From CAVVAY01 sp963746465 (GTDB taxonomy: Bacteria > Actinomycetota > Actinomycetes > JACCUZ01), in assembly GCA_963746465.1 (NCBI GenBank), contig CAVVAY010000008.1, forward strand, positions 1-64,000: 64,000 nt of DNA, read 5' to 3'. Position 1 is the stretch's first letter. Every line of letters begins with the position of its first letter. Both the position numbers and the translations under genes were made by a program. The notes below the pieces were generated by a model, which saw only the letters and a program-made list of their open reading frames with translations, was not told the DNA's origin and did not search any database. Below are positions 1 to 7,928 of this stretch, piece after piece.

Positions 1-1903
1 CGGTCGAGGTCGACTCCTCCGCCCGGATCACGTGCATGACCGCGTTGATCAGCGCCAGGTGGGTGAAGGCCTGCGGGAAGTTGCCCAGGTGTCGCCCGCT
101 GTGCGGGTCGATCTCCTCGGCGTACAGCTCGAGCGGGCTGGCGTAGGCGAGCAGCCGCTCGCACAGCTTGCGGCCCCGCTCCAGCTCGCCGATCTCGATC
201 AGGGCCGACACCAGCCAGAACGAGCAGATCGTGAAGCTGCCCTCCTCGCCGGAAAGGCCGTCGTCGGTCTGCTCGACCTTGTAGCGCAGGACCAGCCCGT
301 CGACCGTGAGCTCGTCGGCGATCGCCAGCACGGTGGACCGGATCCGCGGGTCGTCCGGCGGCAGGAAGCGCATCAGCGGCATGAGCAGCACGGAGGCGTC
401 CAGCGCCTCGTCGCCGTACCGCTGGACGAACACCCCGCGGTCGTCGGTGCCGTTCGCGCAGATGTCGGCGTGGATCTGGTCGGCGAGCGCCTGCCACTTC
501 TCGGCGTACTGCGGCTCGTCGTGCATCCGGGCGAGCCGGGCACCGCGGTCCAGGGCGACCCAGCACATCAGCTTGCTGGAGGTGAAGTGCTTCGGTTCGC
601 CGCGTACCTCCCAGATGCCGCGGTCCGGCTCCTCCCAGTGCTCGGCCGCGCACTCGACCTGCCGCTTGAGCACCGGCCACAGAGACTCCGGCAGCTGCTC
701 GCGGGACCGGGCGTGCAGGTAGACCGAGTCGAGCACCGCTCCCCACACGTCGTGCTGGCGCTGGGAGAACGCGCCGTTGCCGATGCGGACCGGATAGGCG
801 CCCTCGTAGCCGGTCAGGTGCGGCAGCGAGGTCTCCACCAGCTCGCGCTCGCCACCGACGCCGTACATCACCTGGAGGTCGTTGCCGTCGCGGCACATGT
901 CGGCGACGAAGTAGAAGAAGTCATCGGCCTCCCGGTCGAAGCCCAGGGTGTACAGCCCCCACAGGGCGAACGTCGAGTCGCGCACCCAGGCGTAGCGGTA
1001 GTCCCAGTTCCGCTCACCGCCGGGCGTCTCGGGCAGCGAGGTCGTGGCGGCCGCGATCAGGGCACCGGTCGGGGCGTAGGTCAGGCCCTTGAGGGTGAGC
1101 GCGCTGCGCTGCAGATAGCTGCGCCACGGGTGGTCCGGGAAGTCGCCGAGAGTGATCCACTGCCGCCAGTGGTCCGACGTGCGGCGGAGCCGGGTGTCAG
1201 CTTCCGCCATCGTCCGCGGTGGTGGCAGGGGTGACCAGGACAACGCCACGAAGTGGCTGTCGCCCTCGACCATCCGGGTGCGGGCGTGCAGGCCGGGGCC
1301 CTCGATGCCTGGCCGGAGGTCGGTCGTCAGCCGGAGCGCGACGTCGCTGCCCTCGGTCGTCGCGACGACCTCGCCGTAGCCGTCACCCGCGTAGGCCCAC
1401 ACCGGCTCCGCCTGCCCGAAGTCGAAGCCCGGCTCGCAGTTCATCGACAGGTCGACCGAGCCGCTGACGCAGCGGACGATGCGGAGCAGGCAGTGCTCGG
1501 CGTCGAAGTCCGTGGGGGACCGACGGTGGGTCCGGGAGCGCTCGTCGACGTTGTGCCACGGGCCCATGCACAGGACGTCGCGGACCAGCAGCCAGCCGGT
1601 GCGGGTCTGCCAGGTCGTCTCGACCATCAGGCTGCCGGGCAGGTAGCGCCGCGCGGCCGGCACCACCTCGTCGTACGGGCCGAGCCGGAAGGTCCCGGCC
1701 CCGCGGTCGAGCATCGCGCTGAACACGCTGGGGGAGTCCGGCCGGGGCAGGCACATCCATTCCACCGCCCCGCTCGGGGCGATCAGGCAGGTGACCTCGC
1801 AGTCGGAGAGGAAGGCGTAGTCGGCGATCGGGGGGAACGGGCTGCGCCCGGACGGCTGGGCGACGCCGAAGCCCCCCGACAGCGCGTCCATGTCCTCGAC
1901 CAT
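1..1903 (-). CDS. Glycoside hydrolase family 15 protein (glucoamylase/trehalase-like), C-terminus cut by window edge
   Basis: The frame is open from an ATG at 1903 down to base 1, so about 634 residues are visible and the stop lies outside the window. GH15 enzymes hydrolyse terminal alpha-glucosidic bonds; in actinobacteria many are cytosolic trehalases or glucoamylases. An N-terminal beta-sandwich region (about residues 20-270) precedes an (alpha/alpha)6 barrel. The signature RNWDYRYAWVRDS lies near residues 297-309, and the GEEGSFTICSFW segment near residue 550 carries the expected second catalytic Glu. No signal peptide is seen, so a cytosolic enzyme is inferred. A second ATG lies four codons in (1891). 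The visible length is already close to full length for the family, so few residues are missing. Substrate (trehalose, maltodextrin or other) cannot be decided from sequence. Confidence 0.88.
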   Translation of the reverse strand, partial: MVEDMDALSGGFGVAQPSGRSPFPPIADYAFLSDCEVTCLIAPSGAVEWMCLPRPDSPSVFSAMLDRGAGTFRLGPYDEVVPAARRYLPGSLMVETTWQTRTGWLLVRDVLCMGPWHNVDERSRTHRRSPTDFDAEHCLLRIVRCVSGSVDLSMNCEPGFDFGQAEPVWAYAGDGYGEVVATTEGSDVALRLTTDLRPGIEGPGLHARTRMVEGDSHFVALSWSPLPPPRTMAEADTRLRRTSDHWRQWITLGDFPDHPWRSYLQRSALTLKGLTYAPTGALIAAATTSLPETPGGERNWDYRYAWVRDSTFALWGLYTLGFDREADDFFYFVADMCRDGNDLQVMYGVGGERELVETSLPHLTGYEGAYPVRIGNGAFSQRQHDVWGAVLDSVYLHARSREQLPESLWPVLKRQVECAAEHWEEPDRGIWEVRGEPKHFTSSKLMCWVALDRGARLARMHDEPQYAEKWQALADQIHADICANGTDDRGVFVQRYGDEALDASVLLMPLMRFLPPDDPRIRSTVLAIADELTVDGLVLRYKVEQTDDGLSGEEGSFTICSFWLVSALIEIGELERGRKLCERLLAYASPLELYAEEIDPHSGRHLGNFPQAFTHLALINAVMHVIRAEESTST

Positions 1904-1972
1904 GCCTTGATCGTGGACCGCCCCGGCCCGTAGCGCCAGGGCCGGGGCGGAGGTGGCTCAGGCGTGGTCGGC

Positions 1973-2473
1973 TCAGGCGTGGGCGGCGTCGAAGGCCTTC
2001 TTCATCGCCTTCGGTGCCATCGGGCTGCGGGGCGCGTTCTTCTTCATCGTGACCATCCGGTCGCCGATCTCGCCGAGCTCCTTGCGGCCCAGGCCCTCGC
2101 GGACCTTCGGGAACCACTCCTCCTCTTCCTCCTGCATGTGGTGCTTCACGTTCTCGATCAGCACCGTCATCTTGGGGACGAACCGCTCGTCGCCGGCGTC
2201 CATCGTGAAGAGCTCGAACACCAGCAGGTCCGCGACGTGGTGCTCCTCGTAGGACTCGAGGATGTCGTCCTCGACGTCCGGCAGCAGCTTGCGGACCTCG
2301 GGGTACATGCACTCGTTCTCGATGTAGGTGTGAACCGTCAGCTCCTCGATGATCTGCCGGGCCACCCGGTCCTTGGTCTCCCTGGCGTTCTCGCCGGCCT
2401 TCTGGAACTGGGTGAAGAGCTTGCGCATCAGCTTGTGGTCCTCCTTGAGGAGGACGATCGCGTCCTTGGCCAT
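1973..2473 (-). CDS. Hemerythrin HHE-domain protein
   Basis: A 166-residue all-helical cytosolic protein of the hemerythrin HHE family, which binds a di-iron or single metal site and is implicated in oxygen, NO or iron sensing. His/Glu-rich helices carry the likely ligands: EDHKLMRKLF near residue 13, TVHTYIENE near 45, EEHHVADLL near 75 and KHHMQEEEEE near 105. The C-terminus is Lys/Ala/Pro-rich. I chose the ATG at 2473 because AAGGAG lies about 8 bases upstream; an ATG 23 codons further up would add a Pro/Arg-rich stretch without family similarity. It follows the divergent xthA region and precedes the GH15 gene by 69 bases on the same strand. Function beyond metal binding is unknown. Confidence 0.88.
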   Translation of the reverse strand: MAKDAIVLLKEDHKLMRKLFTQFQKAGENARETKDRVARQIIEELTVHTYIENECMYPEVRKLLPDVEDDILESYEEHHVADLLVFELFTMDAGDERFVPKMTVLIENVKHHMQEEEEEWFPKVREGLGRKELGEIGDRMVTMKKNAPRSPMAPKAMKKAFDAAHA

Positions 2474-2558
2474 GGCAGGGCTCCTTCGGTGATCTGCGGG
2501 CGGGTCGGGAGCGTGCTGCCCGCGAGCGGCAGACCGAAACAACGAAGGCGGGAGGTCG

Positions 2559-3338
2559 TCAGGGCAGGTCGAGGTCGACGACGACGGGTGCGTGGTCGGA
2601 GGGTCCCTTGCCCTTGCGGGCGTCGCGGTCGACGTACGCGTCCCGGACCGCCCCGGCCACCTCCGGCGTGGCGTAGACCAGGTCGATCCGCATGCCGAGG
2701 TTCTTGTGGAACATCCCGGCCCGGTAGTCCCAGTAGGTGAAGGGGTAGTCGTACTTCAGCGGCCGCGGGACGACGTCGACCAGGCCGGTGTCGCGCAGGG
2801 CGGTGAGAGCCGTGCGCTCCGGCTCGGTGACGTGCGTCGAGCCGACGAACGCGGCCGGGTCGAACACGTCGTCGTCGGTGGGCGCCACGTTGAAGTCGCC
2901 CATCACCGCGAGGCTCGGCGCCGACGGCAGGTCGGCGGCCACGGTCGCCTTCAGCGCCGACAGCCAGGCCAGCTTGTAGGCGTAGTGCTCGTGGCCGGGT
3001 TCACGGCCGTTGGGCACGTAGACCGACCACAGCCGTACGCCGCCGCAGGTCCCGCCGATCGCCCGCGCCTCGGCCGCGGGGAACCCGGGTTCGTCGTGCA
3101 GGCCGCGTGCCACGTCGGAGAGGCCGACCTTGGACAGCAGCGCGACCCCGTTCCACCGGCCGTCGCCGTGGGCCGCGACCTGGTAGCCGAGCGCCTCGAC
3201 GTCCGCGATGGGGAATGTGGCGTCCGCGATCTTGGTCTCCTGCAGTGCGACCGCGTCCGGCGCCGTGTCCCGGAGCCACTCCAGCAGCCGGGGCAGCCGG
3301 GCGGTGATCGAGTTGACGTTCCAGGTCGCGATCCGCAC
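2559..3338 (-). CDS. xthA: Exodeoxyribonuclease III
   Basis: A 259-residue AP endonuclease/3'-5' exonuclease of the ExoIII (EEP) family, acting in base excision repair. The start is the GTG at 3338, giving the typical N-terminus VRIATWNVNSI; the frame stays open upstream but without family similarity. Catalytic motifs are visible: Asn in ATWNVNS (residue 7), Glu in LQETKI (near 34), Tyr in VYVPNG (near 106), DFNVAP (near 150) and the terminal SDHAPVV His/Asp pair. Length matches the family (about 260). The next gene upstream on the same strand, the DUF222/HNH gene, ends 31 bases before it. Confidence 0.95.
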   Translation of the reverse strand: MRIATWNVNSITARLPRLLEWLRDTAPDAVALQETKIADATFPIADVEALGYQVAAHGDGRWNGVALLSKVGLSDVARGLHDEPGFPAAEARAIGGTCGGVRLWSVYVPNGREPGHEHYAYKLAWLSALKATVAADLPSAPSLAVMGDFNVAPTDDDVFDPAAFVGSTHVTEPERTALTALRDTGLVDVVPRPLKYDYPFTYWDYRAGMFHKNLGMRIDLVYATPEVAGAVRDAYVDRDARKGKGPSDHAPVVVDLDLP

Positions 3339-3369
3339 CCGACCGATGCTGCCAGAGCGCGTCCGGCGG

Positions 3370-4878
3370 TCAGGCAGCCGTACCCGGTGCCTCGGAGCTG
3401 CTCGGCCAACCGGTGGCCTCGCGCAGCTTCCGGTGCAGAGCGGCGGCGGGCGTGGTTGGCAACGCGTTGCCAGCGTCGTTGAGATGGTTCGCGGCCAGGC
3501 CGTCGACGAGATGGGCGAGGTCCAGACGCTCCCCGCCCCACGTCGGGGCAGGAGCCGGCCAGACAGGGGGCGTTGCGGACAGCTCGCCAGCAGCGGCATC
3601 GGGATGCTGGGGGATCTCGCGACCGTCCGGCGCGCAGAACCGGAACCGGCCACCGCCCAGCGCGATGACGATGTAGCCGCCCTCGTGGACCGCGCGGTGG
3701 TGACCGGGGCAGTACAGGACCAGGTTGTCCAGGTCGGTCGGGCCGCCTCGGCTCCACCAGTCGACGTGGTGAGGGATCAGCCGTTGACGTCGGGTGCAGC
3801 CTGGGTGCTGGCAGCAGCCGCCGTCTCGGATGTGCAGGGCGCGCCGCTGCTTGCGGGTCGCGTGCCGCACCCGGCGGCCGAGATCGAGCGGACGCCCGTC
3901 GGGGTCGGTGAGGAACACCCGCAGGGATGTCTCGCACAGCCGCCGCAGTGCGGTGGCCTGGAGCAGCGGCTGCCCGCTGGGGCTCCGGACCGCGGCTCGA
4001 CCGGTCGTGACTGTGTCGGGCCGATCGATCTGCTGATCGGTCGGGTCGGTCCGGTCGGTCGCGAGGAGGTCGGCGAGCTGGGCGTGCAGGACCACCTCGA
4101 GGCCGTCGCCGCGCTCGCCGGTCGGGCCGCCGGCGGCGACGAAGGACTCGGCCAGCAGCAGGAAGGCGTCTGCCTCGGCGCGCACGAAGGGTGGGTCGGC
4201 GGTCAGCTCTGCGGCCAGCGCGGCTTCCTCGGGGGTCTCCACGACCGGCTGGCCGTCGTCGTCCAGGACGGTGCGGCGGGCCATGCCCATGGCGGCGTCG
4301 ACGACCGCGGCGTCGTCAGCGGCGACGCGGATCGTGTAGACCACCGACCCGTCAGCCTCGGTGCGCCGGTGGAAGGCGCGCCGCAGCTGACTGGAGGCGG
4401 ACATCTCAGCGGTGAGGGCCGTGCGCCAGGCCCGCACCACGCGTTCGCACTGGGCGCCGGTGGTTCCCAGCCCGATCTCCAGCAGCTCGGCCTCGGTCGC
4501 TGGAGTGGCCACCCGGGTCAGTGCACGGACCTTGCAGTAGGACAGCCGACCCTCACCGAACGCGGCAGCGATGCTGGGCAGCCGAGTCAGGGCGTGGCCG
4601 ACGCGGACACGCTCCCGAGCCGAGCCCAGGCGAAGCCCGAGCCGCCAGGACAGCCAGTGGGCTGCCGAGCGCAGCCCGGCTCGACCCCAGAGGTCGCGGG
4701 TGTCGAGCTCTGCCACCAGCAGCAGGAACTCGGCCTCCAGCGCGGCCAGCTGACCGGCCAGAACACACAGCCGTTCCTCCAGCTGTTCGTCGGACAGATC
4801 GGCTAGGGAGCCGGTCGGGGAAGAGGCGGTTGCTTCGGCACCGGGAAGGGTGGGCTCGGTGCAGGTCGACGTGTCCAT
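3370..4878 (-). CDS. DUF222 domain / HNH endonuclease family protein (13E12 repeat type)
   Basis: A 502-residue protein of the actinobacterial DUF222-HNH family, often present in many copies per genome and related to the mycobacterial 13E12 repeat proteins. The N-terminal DUF222 region (about residues 25-330) has LSDEQLEERL and the RVRVGHALTRLP helix. The C-terminal HNH domain (about residues 350-410) has Cys pairs and His residues in GGCCQHPGCTRR, LIPHHVDWWSRGG, LDNLVLYCPGHH. Metal and catalytic residues look intact, so nuclease activity is possible but the biological role is unknown. The ATG at 4878 is preceded by TAGCGT, about 6 bases from the start, suggesting a leaderless transcript. An 18-bp perfect palindrome lies 64-81 bases upstream. 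Confidence 0.9.
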   Translation of the reverse strand: MDTSTCTEPTLPGAEATASSPTGSLADLSDEQLEERLCVLAGQLAALEAEFLLLVAELDTRDLWGRAGLRSAAHWLSWRLGLRLGSARERVRVGHALTRLPSIAAAFGEGRLSYCKVRALTRVATPATEAELLEIGLGTTGAQCERVVRAWRTALTAEMSASSQLRRAFHRRTEADGSVVYTIRVAADDAAVVDAAMGMARRTVLDDDGQPVVETPEEAALAAELTADPPFVRAEADAFLLLAESFVAAGGPTGERGDGLEVVLHAQLADLLATDRTDPTDQQIDRPDTVTTGRAAVRSPSGQPLLQATALRRLCETSLRVFLTDPDGRPLDLGRRVRHATRKQRRALHIRDGGCCQHPGCTRRQRLIPHHVDWWSRGGPTDLDNLVLYCPGHHRAVHEGGYIVIALGGGRFRFCAPDGREIPQHPDAAAGELSATPPVWPAPAPTWGGERLDLAHLVDGLAANHLNDAGNALPTTPAAALHRKLREATGWPSSSEAPGTAA

Positions 4879-4941
4879 GACGAAACGCTACGAAGCACCC
4901 CGGACACAACCCCTGTCCGTGCCGCGGCCGAACGCTGGAAA

Positions 4942-4959
4942 GCGTTACCGCGGTAACGC
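4942..4959. promoter_or_regulatory. 18-bp perfect palindrome upstream of the HNH gene
   Basis: GCGTTACCGCGGTAACGC reads the same on both strands. It sits between the stop of the NCS1 permease gene (4977) and the start of the HNH gene (4878), both on the minus strand. A continuous 9+9 palindrome without a loop is more typical of a protein-binding operator than of a terminator hairpin. The regulator is unknown. Confidence 0.5.
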
Positions 4960-4976
4960 ACCTGTGGACAACTCGG

Positions 4977-6449
4977 CTACCTCGTCGCGGCGGTGACGTG
5001 CTCCTGCTCCTGTCGTGCGACTGTCGAGCGGCCGAGCAGCAGCCAGCCCAGGAAGCCGACCGCGAAGGCGACGAAGACGCCGAGGTTGGCGTAGGCCCAC
5101 GCACCGTCGACCTTCGAGCCCAGGCCGAACGGCTCGAGCAGGTAGCCCTGCCAGGTGAGCCAGTCGGCCAGCCCGTTGGTGACCAGGCCCCAGCCCAGGA
5201 AGGTGCCGACGACGACCAGCAGCACGGCGGGCAGGTGCACCGAGCCGTAGCGGCCGCGCGGGTCGTAGAGCTCGGCGTCGGCGTACGGCTGGTGCCGGAG
5301 CAGCAGGTCCGCGACGAACACGCCGGCCCACGCCGCGATCGGGACGCCGACGGTGATCAGGAACCCTTGGAACGGGACCAGGAAGTCGTCGGCGAAGAAC
5401 ACCACGTAGATCGCGCCGAGCACCATGATGACGCCGTCGATCGCTGCAGCGACCGGGCGCTTCACCTTGACACCGAGCGTGAGCAGCGCCAGGCCGGAGG
5501 AGTAGATGTCGAGCACTGCGCCGCCCACCAGGCCGAGCACGGCGACGATGATGAACGGCAGCAGGTACCACGTCGGGAGCAGGGTCGTCAGCGCGCCGAT
5601 CGGGTCGCCGGCAATGGCGTCGGACAGCTTGCTGCTCGACAGCGCGAGCATGACGCCGAAGACCGTGAGGACGATCGGAGCTGCCGCGCCCCCCACCGTG
5701 GTCCAGCCGAAGACGCCCCCGCTGGACGCGCGCCGGGGGAGGTAGCGGGAGTAGTCGGCGGCGGTGTTCGCCCAGCCGACCCCGAACCCGGTCGCCACCA
5801 GGGCCAGCGCGCCGATGAACGCCTGGCTGGATCCCGAGGGCGCACCCGAGACGGTGTCCCAGTCGACCTCGTCGAGCGTGAGCGCGATGAAGCCGACGGT
5901 CAGGACGATGGTCGCGAGGGTGATCCAGGTCTGCAGCCGCATGATCACGTCGAAGCCGAGAATGCCGGCGAACACCACGAGGGCGGCGGTCACCACGAAC
6001 CCGAGCACCTTGGTCGCGTCGCCACCGCCCCAGCCGAGCTCGCCGAACACGGTGGCCGTGCCGAGCGACGCAAGTGAGACGAGGACCGTCTCCCAGCCGA
6101 CGAGCAGCAACCAGGACAGGAAGGTCGGCAGCGCGTTGCCCGTCACCCCGAACGCCGCCCGGCTGAGCACCATGGTCGGCGCCGACCCCCGCTTGCCCGC
6201 GAGCGCCACCACGCCGCAGAGCGCGAACGACAGCACGATGCCGACGACCGCCGCGATGGTGGCCTGCCAGAACGAGACCCCGAAGCCGACGATGAAAGAC
6301 CCGTAGCTGATCGCCAGCACCGAGACGTTGGCCGCGAACCAGGGCCAGAACAGGGCGCGCGGCGATCCCTTGCGCTCGCTCTCGGCGATGACGTTGATGC
6401 CGTTCTGCTCGACCCGCGACGCGACGGGGGTCTCCGACGTGGTGGTCAT
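4977..6449 (-). CDS. NCS1 family nucleobase (cytosine/purine) permease
   Basis: A 490-residue polytopic membrane protein of the NCS1 family (CodB/purine-cytosine permease group), which imports nucleobases with H+ or Na+. About 12 membrane helices are visible, starting after FWPWFAANVSVLAISYGSFI near residue 32. The GFGVSFWQA segment in TM2 and the ADYSRYLPRR loop after TM6 are typical of the family. The ATG at 6449 overlaps the stop of the upstream purine phosphorylase gene by four bases (ATGA), so the two are translationally coupled. Together they suggest a nucleobase/nucleoside salvage unit. Exact substrate cannot be read from sequence. Confidence 0.9.
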   Translation of the reverse strand: MTTTSETPVASRVEQNGINVIAESERKGSPRALFWPWFAANVSVLAISYGSFIVGFGVSFWQATIAAVVGIVLSFALCGVVALAGKRGSAPTMVLSRAAFGVTGNALPTFLSWLLLVGWETVLVSLASLGTATVFGELGWGGGDATKVLGFVVTAALVVFAGILGFDVIMRLQTWITLATIVLTVGFIALTLDEVDWDTVSGAPSGSSQAFIGALALVATGFGVGWANTAADYSRYLPRRASSGGVFGWTTVGGAAAPIVLTVFGVMLALSSSKLSDAIAGDPIGALTTLLPTWYLLPFIIVAVLGLVGGAVLDIYSSGLALLTLGVKVKRPVAAAIDGVIMVLGAIYVVFFADDFLVPFQGFLITVGVPIAAWAGVFVADLLLRHQPYADAELYDPRGRYGSVHLPAVLLVVVGTFLGWGLVTNGLADWLTWQGYLLEPFGLGSKVDGAWAYANLGVFVAFAVGFLGWLLLGRSTVARQEQEHVTAATR

Positions 6450-7354
6450 CTGTCGTCCTCCTGGTTGGTGGTGCGCTGATCGTCCCGCATCGCGCGGAGT
6501 ACGCCGGGCAGCACCCTCGAGACGCGCCGTGCGGTCGACTCCGCGACCGCCACGACGTCGTCGGGATCGAGCTCCTCGCCGGTGCCCTCGAGAGTCGTCA
6601 CGGCCGAGAGCCCGAGCAGCTCCAGGCCGGCGGCCCGCGCCGCGATGGCCTCGACGACCGTCGACATCCCCACCAGGTCGGCCCCCAGGGTGCGCAGCAT
6701 CGCGGTCTCGGCGACGGTCTGCACCGACGGTCCGCGCAGCTGGGCGTAGACGGCGTCGACCAGGGCCGGATCCGTCTGCCGGGCGATGGACCGCAGCCTC
6801 GGTGACCACGCGTCGGTGAGGTCCACGAAGTGCGCACCGGACAGCGGCGAGACGCCGGTCAGGTTGAGGTGGTCGGCGATCAGCGCGCCGGTGCCGGGGG
6901 GCCAGTCCGGCCGCAGTCCGCCGCTGGCGTTGGTGAGCACGGCGACCCGCGCGCCGGCTGCCGCAGCAACCCGCACCGGGTGCGCGACCGGGCCGGGGCC
7001 GTGCCCCTCGTAGAGGTGGGTGCGGCCGAGGTAGGCGAGAACCGCGACGCCTTCCAGGTCGTAGGAACGCACCAGGCCCCGGTGCCCCGGCGCGACCGGT
7101 GCCCGGAAGCCGGGCAGGTCGGCCACCGGAAGCTCGGCGACCAGAGCACCCAGCACGTCGGCGGCCGCGTCCCACCCGCTGCCCAGGACCACCACGGCGT
7201 CGTGCCGGGGGACCTCGGTCGCCTGTGCCAGCGCCGCCGCGGCTGCGGACGTCGTGCTGTCCTGCACGGGGCTGATCACGGCAGTCACCGTAGTGCTCGC
7301 AGTTGTTGCCGGCGCAGGTTCCTGGAGCAGTGCCGGGCCCGATCGGCACGACAT
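6446..7354 (-). CDS. Purine nucleoside phosphorylase family protein with altered base-binding residues
   Basis: A trimeric-type (PNP/MTAP family) phosphorylase, 302 residues from the ATG at 7354; GTG codons at 7289 or 7280 could be the true start, since the first 25 residues lack family similarity. Phosphate and ribose motifs are present: VVLGSGWD, LGRTHLYEGHG, TNASGG, DHLNLTG, FVDLTDAWSPRL, LVGMSTV. The base-specificity positions differ from classical PNP: where human PNP has Phe200-Glu201 (GPSFETVAE) this protein has GPSVQTVAE, and where it has Asn243 (ITN) this has VTT. Substrate may therefore differ from 6-oxopurine nucleosides. It overlaps the NCS1 permease gene downstream by four bases. 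Confidence 0.88.
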   Translation of the reverse strand: MSCRSGPALLQEPAPATTASTTVTAVISPVQDSTTSAAAAALAQATEVPRHDAVVVLGSGWDAAADVLGALVAELPVADLPGFRAPVAPGHRGLVRSYDLEGVAVLAYLGRTHLYEGHGPGPVAHPVRVAAAAGARVAVLTNASGGLRPDWPPGTGALIADHLNLTGVSPLSGAHFVDLTDAWSPRLRSIARQTDPALVDAVYAQLRGPSVQTVAETAMLRTLGADLVGMSTVVEAIAARAAGLELLGLSAVTTLEGTGEELDPDDVVAVAESTARRVSRVLPGVLRAMRDDQRTTNQEDDR

Positions 7355-7388
7355 ATCGCCCGTCCGGGACCCAGTCCGGCCAAGGTGC

Positions 7389-7417
7389 TTGACTCCTGCT
7401 GATCATGGCCTTAGGAC
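7389..7417 (+). promoter_or_regulatory. Sigma-70-type promoter for the membrane protein/multicopper oxidase unit
   Basis: TTGACT (7389-7394) is followed after exactly 17 bases by TAGGAC (7412-7417). It points toward the gene starting at 7472, leaving a leader of roughly 45 bases. It lies in the divergent gap with the purine phosphorylase gene. Confidence 0.6.
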
Positions 7418-7471
7418 TGTCTCGCCGACTCGCGCGGGCCGGCGCAGGAAGGGACGAGTGGGGGAGTACTG

Positions 7472-7927
7472 ATGAGGAACGTGTACCGGGCCTTGGCGTT
7501 CTTGCTCGCCATCGAGGTCGTCGTCCAGGCGATGGCCATCGCCTATGCCATCGCCGGACTGGGCAAGTGGGTCGAGGACGACGGCGGTGTGCTCAACAAG
7601 CAGGTGCTGGACAGCGACTCGCCGGACTTCCAGGGAGTCGGCGGCTTCGCCACCCACGGCATCAACGGGATGATGATCATCCCGCTGCTGGTCATCCTGC
7701 TGCTGATCGTGTCGTTCTTCGCCAAGGTGCCTGGTGGCGTGCAGAAGGCCGCGATCCTGGTCGGCCTGGTCGTCCTGCAGGTCTTCCTGGGCATCTTCTC
7801 GCACGAGATCCCGTTCGTCATCGTGCTGCACGTGCTGAACGCCTTCGCCATCCTGGGGATCGCGATCGCGGCCGGTCGCAGCACCATGGTCGTGCGGGAG
7901 ACGGCTCAGCCCTCGGTGGCCGTCTAG
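7472..7927 (+). CDS. Small membrane protein, probably DUF6220-like
   Basis: A 151-residue integral membrane protein with four predicted helices (about residues 5-28, 66-88, 95-112, 116-135). Between helices 1 and 2 is an external loop containing GGFATHGING; helix 2 runs MMIIPLLVILLLIVSFF. His residues in FATHGING, IFSHEIPF and VLHVLN are spaced like heme- or metal-ligating residues in small cytochrome-like membrane proteins, but no function is proven. It is followed immediately (1 base) by the multicopper oxidase frame, so the two are probably cotranscribed. Start ATG at 7472 follows a GGGGGAG box. The family name is from memory and uncertain. Confidence 0.75.
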   Translation: MRNVYRALAFLLAIEVVVQAMAIAYAIAGLGKWVEDDGGVLNKQVLDSDSPDFQGVGGFATHGINGMMIIPLLVILLLIVSFFAKVPGGVQKAAILVGLVVLQVFLGIFSHEIPFVIVLHVLNAFAILGIAIAAGRSTMVVRETAQPSVAV

Positions 7928-7928
7928 C

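Noticed and set aside
32..1234. Long open frame on the plus strand opposite the GH15 gene
   Set aside because: It is the antisense shadow of a high-GC gene; the minus strand gives clear GH15 motifs and the plus frame is Arg/Gly/Leu-rich without any known domain.
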